NCBI GenBank assembly: GCA_023362775.1
Contig: JALMGJ010000012.1
Location: 23,022,001 to 23,086,000, forward strand
DNA length: 64,000 nucleotides
Direction: 5' to 3'
Source of the DNA: Charina bottae
Taxonomy: Eukaryota; Chordata; Lepidosauria; Squamata; Charinaidae
Shown here: positions 45,017-55,433 of the stretch, piece by piece
Layout of the letters: every line of letters begins with the position of its first letter
Position numbering within the stretch: position 1 is the first letter of the stretch
Program-made: the position numbers and the translations under genes
The notes under the pieces: model-generated
Databases searched by the model: none
The model's input: the letters and a program-made list of their open reading frames with translations, nothing else
Told to the model about the DNA's origin: nothing

Positions 45017-46064
45017 CAGATGCAGCCAAAAGTATTGGTCACTCTTCAGCTTTTCCCCAAGAATCCCAGTTTGCCATGAAATAAGTTGAAACTGACACAA
45101 GTAAATGACATCCACCATTCTTTATTCCATAGAGTAGACACTTAGCTTTTGATGTATGACAACATATTCTTGTAAATAATAAAACAAATGAAAATAGAGC
45201 TGTTGTGACTTACCAAAAAGCTCTTAATTTTGTCTCATCTGTCCAAAGGACATTCTCCCAGAAGGACTGTGGCTTGACAATATGCATTTTAGCAAACTCT
45301 GGTCTGGCTTTTTTGTGCCTGTCTTTCAGAAGTGGGGTCTTCCTGGGTCTTCTACCATGGAGGCCACTTTCAGTCAGATGATGACAGACAGTGTAACTTG
45401 ATATTGTTGTACTTGGATCTTGGAGGTCAGTCAGGATCTGTTTTGAAGTTTTCCTTGGTTCTTTCTCCACCATTCAAACTTTCCTTCTGTTCAATCTGGG
45501 GTCAAGTTTCCTCTTGCAGCCACATCCAGGGAGATTGGCTATGGTCCCATGGACCTTATACTTCTTGATAATATTAGCAACCATGGTCAAAGGAACATAA
45601 AGCTCTTTGGAAATGGTTTTGTAGCCTTTACCTTTACCCTGCTGGCTACTACCTTCTTCCTTTCCTCAGACAACTCTCTGCTTTTCTTCCTTTTGTCCAT
45701 GTTCATTGTGCTGCACACAATAACACAAAACATCTGAGTGAGTACTTTTCTCCATTCAGATAGGCTGAGTGACTGATTATGAGATTAAAGACCCCTATGA
45801 TACTAATTAAAGTAAATAGTCTGCTTGAGAGATCACTAAAACCCAATAATAACTTCTAAGGGGTGCCAATAATTATGTCCATGCCATTTTATTTGTTTTA
45901 TTGTTTACAAGAAAATGTTAAATCATACATCAAAAGCAAAATGTCTGCTCTATGGACTATGGAATAAAGAATGGTGGATGCTTGTGTTAGTTTCAACTTA
46001 TTTCACGCCAAATTGGGATTCTTGGGGCAAAAGTGGAGGGGGACCGATACTTTGGCCATGTCTG
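45017..46064 (-). mobile_element. Tc1/mariner transposon with long inverted ends, defective
   Basis: Ends CAGATGCAGCCAAAAGTATT and (reverse complement of right end) CAGACATGGCCAAAGTATCG. Inverted similarity extends about 180 bp on each side (45017-45199, 45886-46064), and TA borders the left end. The middle encodes a truncated Tc1-type transposase on the minus strand. About 1.05 kb against the usual 1.3-1.6 kb, so part of the gene is missing. Confidence 0.88.
45210..45735 (-). pseudogene. Tc1-type transposase remnant
   Basis: Minus-strand coding remnant. The N-terminal helix-turn-helix-like part at 45545-45735 (KRKKSRELSEERKKVV, TMVANIIKKYKVHGTI) is in two frames. The DDE part at 45210-45473 runs to the first catalytic Asp (FWENVLWTDETKLRAFW). 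It then stops, so the second and third catalytic acidic residues are absent. A stop and at least one frameshift separate the parts, so no transposase activity is expected. Tc1 transposases cut and paste at TA sites. Confidence 0.85.
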
Positions 46065-46713
46065 AAAACATGATTTTTTTTGTATTTCCATTTATAAACA
46101 ACATTTTATTTTGCTTTATGACAATATTAACAATTTGACTTTAGGACTTTGCTACATATTATAAGAAGCCCATTTGGTCCTCACATCTTCTACAGTAGTT
46201 TTATAATCTGTTGCATATTTTTATCACATTGCCTGTATAGTGTCTTTGTATTTCCTTTTGTCACATTGACTGATAATTGACTGCGTCGTCGTCATCATCA
46301 TCATCTAGCCCACACTAAGCCAGACATATTTGTAGCTACAGAGAAACAAGTATGGATAATTGAAATTTCAGGAATTTGTTCAGTGAGAAAGAACTAGAAA
46401 AATAGGGAAATATAAAGACCTTCAAATAATGATTGTGTGAATGTGGAAAAAGAAAGCAGTAGTGGTGCTAATAGTGTGCTTGATGCCATACCAAAAACTC
46501 TGGAAAACTACTTGGCACATGATAGGAATGGACAGAATCTTGACACATCAGTTCCAAAATTCACATTACTTGGAATGGCAAAATATTTCAATGGTAATTT
46601 TAGCTGTTCTAGATCCCTGGGAAGGATCCAATGGTCAAAAGTACCAAATCCAGTCAGAAGCATCCTGTAGACTATATGTAAATAACAACAATAATATTTT
46701 CAGTGTTAACTCC
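46065..46713. other. no gene seen
   Basis: Unassigned intronic DNA. Confidence 0.45.
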
Positions 46714-46912
46714 TGGCAATTGCCTGGACTAGTTCCTGCAGTTCTCTTGGCAAGATTTTTGGAAGTGGCTTGCCATTTCCTTCTTCCTAGGGCTGAGTGA
46801 GAGAAGGACTGGCCCAAGGTCACCCACCTGGTTTCATGTCTTAGGCATAACTAGAACTCATGGTGTCTTGGTTTCTAGGCTAGCGTCTTAACTACTGCAC
46901 CAGACTGACTCT
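46714..46912 (-). mobile_element. Sauria-type SINE, second family
   Basis: Minus-strand copy. Reversed head at the right (CGTCTTAACTACTGCACCAG, then CTGACTCTC), body GACTGGCCCAAGGTCACCCA, tail region at the left (TGCCTGGACTAGTTCCTGCA). Moderately diverged. Confidence 0.84.
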
Positions 46913-47640
46913 CGATAATGCAGTAGGATGGCCACTTGGCCTTCTCCATGGAGTAGAGTGCGATTTGCTGATTCCCACTTTTTGTTTCTCCAATTTTAGC
47001 CAACTCAACCTGCCCTTGTACATTTTAAGCAGCAGCACCTAAGGGGGCTATGGTACTCCATAACTCAAGTGTTGCACACTTTGTCACACTAATAAAATAG
47101 CAAGATTCACAATTTGTCCTATAACCCTGGTGCTCCTTAAGCAGAAGTAACAGGCTCTTATGAGTTCAATGTTCATAAAGCATGTTAAGGCATTCTTGGC
47201 TTTTACATGTCTAATGCCCTTGATCTGCAAACCTTGGCAGAATGAGTTTGCTGCCTCATGCACTCTTCCAAGTGCTAATTAATCTTGTAGGCAGAGAAGG
47301 TTGCCCTAAGGGAATTGGAGCTGTTATTTACCAGGTCTGTTGTGCTAATGCTTTCAAATATGAAACTCTGGGGAGCTGAGCAAATAGAACATGGAATTTT
47401 ACTGCATGGGTTGAGAGGTAAAAAAAAACATTTTTGCTAGAAGTTTAAATTCCCCTGGGTCCAGTTCATGGATGAAGGTACAGGTGGAACCTTTGGCATC
47501 AAAAATTCACCCTAATTATTCTCCAGTGACATCTGTCTACCAGTCACTCAGGTCTGGTTTAAGGAGGTCACAGAGTATGCAGCTGCATTGGAGCCAAGAA
47601 AAGTTGAGGCCCTCCAAGCAGAGCAGTGGGCAGAAGTGAG

Positions 47641-47663
47641 TTAACCCTAACCCTAACCCTAAA
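47641..47663. repeat. interstitial telomeric repeat
   Basis: TTAACCCTAACCCTAACCC plus TAAA gives three and a half vertebrate telomere units (CCCTAA) inside unique sequence. Confidence 0.9.
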
Positions 47664-47803
47664 GGATGAAAGCAAAGAGGCTGCCTACCTCCACCATTCC
47701 ACCCTTGACAAAGACATGTTAGCCAATGGGTAGGTTGTGGTGGCAGGGCTTTTGAGCAGACCAGTCTACCCGTTGACTAAGACAGCTTCATGTTAGCCAG
47801 GGG

Positions 47804-47818
47804 AAAGATCAGACTGCT
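47804..47818. repeat. target-site duplication of L1, left copy
   Basis: AAAGATCAGACTGCT, matching AAAGATCAGGCTGCT at 50608-50622 except for one base. Confidence 0.85.
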
Positions 47819-48029
47819 ATAGAGAAAGCGCCTGGACTAGAAGGTTTACCAGCTTCTTCTTATAAACATTTTGAAGATGAACTACTACAACCATTGCAAC
47901 ACATGATGAATTGTGTTTTACAGACTGGAAAGATAACGGACCGTTGGATAGAGACCAATATAGCATTAATACCTAAGGAAAGTCAAGATTTGACCTCACC
48001 AAGAAATTATCACCCAATATCATTACTAA
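47819..48029 (+). pseudogene. L1 ORF2 reverse transcriptase fragment 1
   Basis: Frame with EKAPGLEGLPASSYKHFEDE and ALIPKESQDLTSPRNYHPIS, the standard start of the L1 reverse transcriptase domain (KxPGxDGxP...PRNYRPISL). It is cut by the BovB insertion inside the PISLL motif. Confidence 0.9.
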
Positions 48030-48444
48030 TTACTAATTACTAAATATATATGAGCGCTGAAGAATTGATGCTTTCGAACTGTGGTGCTGGAGAAGACTCT
48101 TGAGAGTCCCTTGGACTGCAAGGAGGTCAAATCAGTCAATCCTAAAGGAAATCAACCCTGACTGCTCATTGGAAGGACAGATACTGAAGCTGAAGCTCAA
48201 ATACTTTGGCCACCTAATGCGAAGAGAGGACACACTGGAAAAGACCCTGATGCTGGGAAAGACTGAAGGCAAAAGGAGAAGGGGACGGCAGAGGATGAGA
48301 TGGTTAGATAGCATCACCGATGTAATGAACATGAATTTGAGTAAACTCCGGGAGACGGTGGAGGACAGGAAGGCCTGGCGTGCTATGGTCCATGAGGTCA
48401 CGAAGAGTCGGACACGACTAAACGACTGAACAACAACAACAAAA
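48030..48444 (+). mobile_element. BovB (RTE) LINE 3' end
   Basis: A 5'-truncated BovB inserted in the L1. It is flanked by ATCATTACTAA (48019-48029, 48445-48455), with a short TTACTAA microduplication at the 5' junction (48030-48050). It ends with the characteristic 3' UTR (GAGTCGGACACGACTAAACG) and (CAA)n. This terminal sequence is what the SINE tails in this window imitate, fitting a shared retrotransposition machinery. Confidence 0.93.
48061..48429 (+). pseudogene. BovB ORF2 C-terminus
   Basis: An uninterrupted 122-codon frame: RIDAFELWCWRRLLRVPWTA, LKYFGHLMRREDTLEKTLML, KRRRGRQRMRWLDSITDVMN and the end VTKSRTRLND, then a stop. This is the conserved C-terminal domain of BovB/RTE proteins, and the resemblance to ruminant BovB is striking by eye. 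The reverse transcriptase and endonuclease domains are absent. Confidence 0.92.
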
Positions 48445-48455
48445 ATCATTACTAA

Positions 48456-49060
48456 ATAATGATTCTAAGTTATTTACAATTGTTTTAGCTGAGAGAATGA
48501 AGATGGTTTTACAGGACTTTATTCATAAAGTTCAGTGTGGGTTTTTACCTAAAAGACAGTTGAGGGACAATGTTAGAAATGTATTGGATATTTTGGAATA
48601 CTTGGAACAACATAATAAAAAACAAGCAGCATTGGTTTTTCTTGATGCAGAAAAGGCCTTTGACAATTTGAATTGGACTTTCTTGTTTTAAATTTTGGAA
48701 GATACGGACTTTGGTGAGAATTTGATCAAACAGGTAAGATTGATTTACAAAAGGCACAGATAATTGTGAATGGGGAATTAACAAAACCTTGTGAGATACA
48801 GCAAGGAACTAGACAAGGATGTGCCTTGTCACCACTGTTATTAATTTTAGCTTTGGAAGTATTGAATAGAGATATAAGATGAGATGAGAGAATTGCTGGA
48901 GTGAAGATTCAAAGAGAAACTGATAAATTACGGGTGTTTGCTGACTACCTGGTGATAATCTTGGAAGAGCCTCTGGAAGGAATAGAAATATTAGTGGAAA
49001 AACTAAAGGACTTTGGGGTATTATCTGGCTTTAAAATTAACAAATAAAAGATGAAGATGT
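48456..49060 (+). pseudogene. L1 ORF2 reverse transcriptase fragment 2
   Basis: Resumes directly after the BovB (NNDSKLFTIVLAERMKMVLQ) and includes VQCGFLPKRQLRDNVRNVLD and ALVFLDAEKAFDNLNWTFLF (catalytic motif A, with the expected Asp). The motif that normally reads Y/F-A-D-D appears as VFADYLVI-like, lacking the DD pair. Stops occur, so it is not functional. Confidence 0.86.
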
Positions 49061-49067
49061 TTTATTT

Positions 49068-49588
49068 GTTAACTTTAAAGCCAGCTAATACAACACCGTG
49101 CTGCCCACCTCCAATCCTCTGAGCTGATCCAGAAGGATACCATGGTTGATATTATTGAAAGCTGTAGAGGGGTCAAGTAGGGCAAGGATGGATGCACAAC
49201 CACCATCCTACCCTTGCCAGAGATCATCCAGAAGTGTGACCGATGCTGTTTCTGTCCCATACCTGGGTCTGAATCCCAATTGAAAGGTATCCAGATAATC
49301 CGCTTCTTCCAAGGTCCTCTGAAACTGCTGCGCAACCACCTTCACCACCACCTTCCTTGAAAAGGGGAGGTTAGATACTGGATGAAACTTGTCCAGTATA
49401 GTGGGGTCCAGCGATTAGGAGGGGGTGAACCAAGGCCTCTTTAAGAGGTGAAGGAACAACCCCCTCACCCAAAGAAGAATTGACCACCGCTAGAACCCAC
49501 TCACATGACACCCCCTGGGCCGCTTTAACAAGCCAGGAGGGGCATGGGTCTAAAGAGCAAGTGGCTGAGCTCACAGTTATAAATTAAA
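49068..49588 (-). mobile_element. CR1 LINE fragment within the L1
   Basis: Reverse-strand CR1 polymerase N-terminal part (reversed LDPFQ region; CAGAGATCATCCAGAAGTGT, TCCAGATAATCCGCTTCTTC), equivalent to 56540-56960 of the better copy. It lacks the CR1 3' end, so it probably arrived by rearrangement rather than simple insertion. Confidence 0.82.
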
Positions 49589-49655
49589 AGAAAAATTTAT
49601 AAAATGATGTACTGTTGTTATATGACTCCAGAAAAATTGTCTAGACTGTGTAAAG

Positions 49656-49927
49656 CATAGCTTTCCAAAGTGTGTGTCGCGACACACTACTGTGTTGCCT
49701 GTGGTGTCCTGGTGTGTCACGTGAAAACCCAGAAGCACTGATGGGGGGAACCGGAAGAAGCGGCACCCCCACCAATCAGCGCTGCCGCCGCTGATTGGCA
49801 GGGGTGCCGCTTCTTCCAGTTCCCCCCATCAGCGTTTCCGGGTTTTTGCACGACACCAGGACACTGCAGGCCGCACCGCCGCCGCCGTTGGTGTGTGTCG
49901 CCAACATGAAAAGTTTGGAAAGCTCTG
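49656..49927. mobile_element. hAT-type MITE, subfamily B, inside the L1
   Basis: Left end CATAGCTTTCCAAAGTGTG, right end AAAAGTTTGGAAAGCTCTG. Flanking octamers GTGTAAAG and GTATAAAG differ at one position. The interior has an inverted repeat around GCCGCCGCTGATTGGC. It splits the L1 ORF2 C-terminal region, so it is younger than the L1. Confidence 0.9.
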
Positions 49928-49935
49928 GTATAAAG

Positions 49936-50292
49936 GTACTTCAAATTTATGTTGGAAATGTGGACAACATGAAGGGTCATTTTATCATGTCTGGTGGACT
50001 TGTAACAAAGCCAGAAATTTTGGGTTCAAATATATATAACGATTCAAAGATTTTTAAAGATCAACATTCAACTGAAACCAGAACTTTTCTTGCTGGGATT
50101 AATGGACAGTCAATTAGAAAAGAGCCATGGAAGATTATTTTTATATAGGATTACTGCTGCGAGACTAAAATGGAAAGACTCTGAAACACCCACGTCAGAG
50201 GATTGTTTGGTGAAGATGACAGAACTAGCAGAGATGGCAAAATTGACTTGTTTAATTAGAGAAGGATCAATAACTACATTTATCAGTGACTA
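49936..50292 (+). pseudogene. L1 ORF2 C-terminal fragment
   Basis: Starts with [20 protein letters not shown], the conserved C-terminal cysteine-rich segment of L1 ORF2, then a frameshifted continuation to PTSEDCLVKMTELAEMAKLT and the stop at 50290. Followed by a 3' UTR of about 300 bp and an A-rich tail. Confidence 0.87.
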
Positions 50293-50622
50293 GAAACCCC
50301 TTATGGACTTTTTGCTGGAAAAAAAGAAAAATGATCATCTGATTTATGGGTCTGAAGATTAGAAAGGGTAGCTTATGGAAAGAAGGAAATTATGATGTAA
50401 CCTTAGAGAGAGAGGGTAAAATACTAATATATCTATAACTGCTGTCAAGACGATTGGAAGCCACTTCTTTAGAATCATTCCATTCCATTCCATTCATTTC
50501 TTTTTCTGTATTTCTTTTTCACTTATTTCTTTTCTTTATTCCTCTTTAATTCAAAATCTGTACTGTTTTTAATTCTGTTGAAATAAAAATTATTTTAAAA
50601 AAAGAAGAAAGATCAGGCTGCT

Positions 50623-51812
50623 GTGGTCATTCTTCTAAGAAGGGTTTTACTGCATGATGAATATTGTTCTGTTTCCAGATTATTTTATGGGTGCAAAGTC
50701 CCGTTTTCTCCAATGTAGGGTATTTTATCCTCCTCCATCTCATTGTGCGGGAATCCACTTGCAGTGTTAATCTAAGGCTTTGTGGGGCAGGAGACTTGAA
50801 ACCTGGTGTTCCACTGGGCCTCTAAATTTCTTGAACTAAATCCTCCGCACTTACGATCCTAGGAAGCTGCTGTTATATACAAGTTGGGAGTGGTAAATAT
50901 GTCATGTGGATGAAACAAGGGCAGAGCTTTGATTCCCCCCAGACGATATATCCGTGCACTTGCTGAAAAGCCATGCATCCCTTTCATCCATAGGCATTCA
51001 GAATAAGCCACAATGAAATCATGTGACATCACCATGCAAGTTATCAAATTATGTAACTTACATCATTTGCATGATGGCAGCATGACATATGATATCCTTC
51101 CCATTCCCAACAGACACCCATGCATTCATCATCCACTGTAGTCAGTCTTCCCCAATCTCTCAATGACTAATCAACATAAATATACCCTTCAAGGGGGAAG
51201 CACAATAAAGCTGACACATCATAGCTTATTTATTAGATTTACACCACACTTTTATGGTACAGTTCAAGGTTGCACGCATAATGCTTCTGCCTCCTATTTT
51301 GCTAGTGAATTTTAGTATTCAATGGCAGCTTAAGCAGGAAAAATGGAATGTTTTGCTATCACAAAGAATTAACATAAAACGGGGATATTCTAGTGACAAA
51401 TTATATTTCAAATTAGGGTTGCTTAGGAAAAAAAACCTGTTTCCTTCTCCACCCTGGGAAATCAAATGGGAAAAATACAGGCTCTGAAAGACCTCATGTT
51501 GTTTTCAGGGTGGCATGGGTATATTAGGGATTAGCCATTTTTCCATTAATAAAAAAAATGTGTGCAATTTTGCCACATTTTCTACAGCAATTTTTGTTAC
51601 CCATGCACACAAGAGAATTTATTCCTTATTAAATTGCAGCATTGTGCAGTCACATTAAAAAATTGAAGTGTTTGAATGAATAACAAACTACATCTCTCAA
51701 TTGTAGCAAATTGTAGAAATCAACTTACTAAAAGGCAGGCAGAGTCAAAAAAAAAGGACAAAGAGAGAAATGGGCAGAACAGATTCATCCTTGTTTCTTT
51801 TCTTCATTTTAG
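50623..51812. other. no gene seen (intron)
   Basis: Unassigned intronic DNA up to exon C. Confidence 0.45.
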
Positions 51813-51950
51813 GCACATTCTACAGAACCTGGATTGGTCCCTGATGAAGAAATGCTCTTTTCCAACTATGAGGAGACGTTAAAAAAGATGAAAGAGGCAG
51901 AAGAAAAACTATTATGGGTGAACAAAGAAAATGAAAGGTTAAAGATCAAG
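51813..51950 (+). CDS. coiled-coil gene, exon C
   Basis: A 138-bp exon between TTCATTTTAG|GCA and ATCAAG|GTGTGC, 46 codons, phase 0 on both sides. Opens with AHSTEPGLVPDEEMLFSNYE, then enters a strongly heptad-like stretch (LKKMKEAEEKLLWVNKENER). The DEEMLFSNYEETL segment just before the coil could be a short binding or capping motif. Codon-by-codon openness and splice sites support a real exon. The family is unrecognised. Confidence 0.87.
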
Positions 51951-52104
51951 GTGTGCTTACATTTCTGGAATTTTAAAAAAAGTACTTAACACAGAAGATC
52001 CATTTGTATTTCAGATTAGTTTTGTAAAATATTTGATTCCTTGTTGGTTTTGAAAGTAATCCAAAGCATGCAAATACTTGAACTGATAAAACTGCTTTTA
52101 TTAT

Positions 52105-52330
52105 TTTATTTTGTTTATTATTCCAATTTATATAGCCTCCCATCTTGTATATATGACTCTGGGTGGCTTACAGAGAATTAAAAACAATAGAAAACAACCA
52201 CACCGTACAACAGTTTAAAACAATAAAAACAAAACAAAAGCGTATCGAAAACTATCATAAAAAAATTATAACATTCACAGCCGAATTCTGCAACTGAGGG
52301 GGCAGGGGAAAATGTTGCATGATTGCATAT
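52105..52330 (-). mobile_element. CR1 LINE 3' UTR fragment
   Basis: Reversed (TTATT)n tail, then AGCCTCCCATCTTGTATATA and CTCTGGGTGGCTTACAGAGA. Confidence 0.66.
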
Positions 52331-52649
52331 ATGAGAAATATCCCCTGCATATTAAAGAAGCAGGCACTGACCCTGTTCCCACAAGATGCTTACCAAAAAT
52401 GGGTCTCGGACTATAATAAAGATACTATTACTAATTGCTGGATTAAGATGGGCCTTGGCTCTTTTCTCAACATGCCTGATCATAATCTTTCAAATCAGTG
52501 CCCCCTGCATTTACATTACAATAGTTCATACTGAGAACTTATTGATCGTTAGGTTTATATGGCATGTGACACTTTTTTGAAAAAGAGAAACAGTTGTCTC
52601 TCCTCAAGACATTTAAACCATCTGTCTATTTGTATTGGGTCCTTTTCAG

Positions 52650-52775
52650 CTTGAAGCTTCAAGGGCAGCAGGTGCTGAGTCTGTGAAACACGGCTCCCAG
52701 AAGCTCCAGGAGAATTACAAGAAACGCTCTGAAGACCTCAAGAAAAGACAAGAAGGAGCCATAAATATAATGAAG
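52650..52775 (+). CDS. coiled-coil gene, exon D
   Basis: A 126-bp exon between CCTTTTCAG|CTT and ATGAAG|GTATGA, 42 codons, phase 0. Translation LEASRAAGAESVKHGSQKLQ, then ENYKKRSEDLKKRQEGAINI and MK. Continues the coil of exon C. The charged K/E/R pattern suggests a solvent-exposed dimeric coil. A SINE begins 13 bp after the donor site. Confidence 0.87.
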
Positions 52776-52788
52776 GTATGAAAAGTAA

Positions 52789-52998
52789 GAGAGCCAGTTT
52801 GGTGTAGTGGTGAAGGCACCAGGCTAGAAACCGGGAGATGGTGAGGTCTAGTCCTGCCTTAGGATGAAGCCAGCTGGGTGACCTTGGGCCAGTCCCTCTC
52901 TCTCAGGCCCAGGAAGAAGGCAATGGCAAACCACTTCTGAAATCATGCCAAGAAAACTGCAGGGACTAGCCTAGGCAGTTGCCGGGGTGACATGCAAA
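52789..52998 (+). mobile_element. Sauria-type SINE, second family, next to a splice donor
   Basis: GAGAGCCAGTTTGGTGTAGT head, GGGTGACCTTGGGCCAGTCC body, tail CAGTTGCCGGGGTGACATGC. Sense orientation with the gene, starting 13 bp downstream of the exon D donor. Confidence 0.88.
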
Positions 52999-54027
52999 GC
53001 ATAGTTCTGCGGAAAGTCTTTCAGAAACTTCTGGCTATTTTGAAAGGATGATTGGGGATGAGAGGACAAGTCTAGGGATATTCTACAATATTGTTTGATC
53101 CACAGTTCAAAGCAAGCAGACTTACAGGCCAGTCTGCATATTGACATGAGCTCCACTGAACTACATTAAAGAAAGTACCAAAATGTATCAATTGTTTTAA
53201 AAACATAGCAATTCATACTTTGAGACGGAGAAAACATGTTCAAAACTATATATTTAAATATGAATTTGAACAGCTTTTGATTTAGAAAATGCAGATTATC
53301 ACAGAGACAAACCAGAATGGATTTTTGAATGAAGACGTGAGGCACTAATCTGGATCAGAAATAAACCCATCCATTCAACCTAGCAAAGTTGGTATCCACC
53401 ATCTCGTCCTAGGTTGTGGGCTACAGCATACAATGTTCTTCTTCCACTAATTCTCTTCATCACACAACAAGCAACCTCTTATTTGGTCACATAGAACAGG
53501 GTGGCTGCTGTGGGGAAAAATAGGAAGTATTGCTGTGTATGTTGTCTTAAGCTCCTGACTGAGAGGTGGAATTCACATCTAACAAATCCCACAGAAATGA
53601 GATAGAAAGTGTTGGGGGCCACCATTTAAAGCAAGCCTTAAACATTTGTTCTTTTCCACAGTTGTAGATTTGGCATATAATAATATTCAAATTACCTATG
53701 TTTAGGTAGGTTCTTTGTCACTAAAATCCATGGCTAGACATTTTTCCAGAGTTACAAACTTCAGATACAGGTTTACTCATCAAAGCGACCTCTCACTGGA
53801 AGATCATGTGAATCACTCGGAAGCTATCACCTGCTTTGAAGTGTGAGCCTCTTCGTTCTTCATTTCATGCAATGTTTTCTGACCACTGGGCCAATTTTAA
53901 CAGAAAAACAACTCACACCAGTGACCAGAGCTTTTGCAACATAATGCCTCTTTATGAAATTACCATGGGCTGCTTGTCAAAAGATGAATATTTGGAGAAC
54001 TGGAAAAAATTAGATTCCAATAGATCA
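52999..54027. other. no gene seen (intron)
   Basis: Unassigned intronic DNA. Confidence 0.45.
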
Positions 54028-54250
54028 GCAGTCCCCAACCTTTTTGGCACCAGGGACCGGTCGTGGAAGACAATTTTTCCACGGACCGGGGGGATGGGGT
54101 TTGCAGGTGGGAGCCAATCGTGCACATTGGGGGGTGGGGTTTGCAGGCGGGAGCCAATTGCACTCACCAGGTTGACTTGGGTCCTGATTGCGTCCCGATT
54201 GACTTGTGGGAAGCTGTCAGGGAGTCTTGGATCACATGACTGCGGCTGAC
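54028..54250. mobile_element. hAT-type transposon, 5' end fragment
   Basis: CAGCAGTCCCCAACCTTTTT start, then CACCAGGGACCGGTCGTGG and TTTTTCCACGGACCGGGG. This is the terminal region of a repeat widespread in vertebrates that belongs to the hAT superfamily as I recall. The other end is not visible. An internal 35-bp unit (GGGGTTTGCAGG.GGGAGCCA) is duplicated at 54098 and 54135. Confidence 0.62.
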
Positions 54251-55254
54251 CACAGCAGCAGAGCGGCGCTGAAGCAGCTACAGCTTTGCCAAATTTCAAT
54301 CCCATAGGAGTAATGGGTCCCGGATTTTGGATGCATTCTATAAGTTAGCCCATTTGAAGTACCTTGGTCCAAAAATTGTTGCCCTGTGATGCACTGTTTC
54401 ACCCTATTGAAGGTTACAAACAGACACAAGAGTTTTAATAGTGTATAGATAGATGTTGCACTCTGGACCATTATGTGCAATATTTGATTGTAGGGTTTTT
54501 TTTAAATGTTGCACATGTGAGGGAGAAATCTCTAGTCTCTCTTTCCTTCCATGACATAATAATGATAATAATAATACAGCTCCCAGGACCATAGAATACT
54601 ATTGATTTCTTGCTCCACAGAATACTATCCTTGGAAGCATCGGGTGGGGAGTGTTTCAAGACCAGACTAATCCCTTATTGCAAACTTTTCTTCCACTGTA
54701 GTTTACATTATTAAGAAGAAAGACAATTGATTTCATGTCTGGTTTGATCCTGAGGTGGGAATGAGCAGTAATGTCCCACAGTGAAAAAAATGGACTTTAA
54801 TTACAGTTCAGAGATTGCTTTTCTGAATGTTCTCCCCATAATATAATCTGAGGAAACTCTGCCTACATCAGGGAGAAACGTTACAAAAAAAAAACCCTAG
54901 TAACGTCCATGTTCTTTGCCGCCTGTGCTAAGGGTGGCATCATCATCGCCATCATCACCATCAAGCTCAACTCTATAATTCTGCAGTCTTCCAACTGTGA
55001 ACGGTGTGTATGCCATAGTTGAAGCAGTTTTCAAGGGATGATAGGCCAAGTTGTAGAGGATAGACGTCTTTCTAAATCAAAGTCACACCCAAGTTATATT
55101 TAATATTGCAGTTTTGTATATCTCCTACCTCAAAGTAGCAGTCCGTTCCACCCTCAGTTTTTAACAGGTGTGGGTAGAAGGGACTCCAAGTAGGAGTCAT
55201 CAAAAAGAGACTTGAGAACTCTAGACAGCTCTGTGACCTCAGGTTTGTTTGTTT
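54251..55254. other. no gene seen (intron)
   Basis: No feature beyond short ATC and AAT repeats near 54555 and 54945. Confidence 0.45.
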
Positions 55255-55433
55255 GTTTGTTTATTTATTTATTTAATTTGTATGACTGCCCATCTCCCCC
55301 CATGGGGAACTCTGGGCGGTTCACAATAAACAAATTAAAATAAAATCTAAAATATCTAAAATCACAGTTATACAAAAAATACATATTCTAAAATCCAGAT
55401 GGTGATGGAATAATTAAAAGGACAATTATAAAA

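Larger units (their letters stand above)
47819..50607 (+). mobile_element. 5'-truncated L1 LINE with three nested insertions
   Basis: Pieces of one plus-strand L1 ORF2 occur in order at 47819-48029, 48456-49060, 49590-49655 and 49936-50292, followed by a 3' UTR ending in AAATAAAAATTATTTTAAAAA. BovB, CR1 and hAT pieces separate them. Closely matching 15-bp flanks (47804-47818, 50608-50622) define the original insertion, in the intron between exons B and C. Confidence 0.88.
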
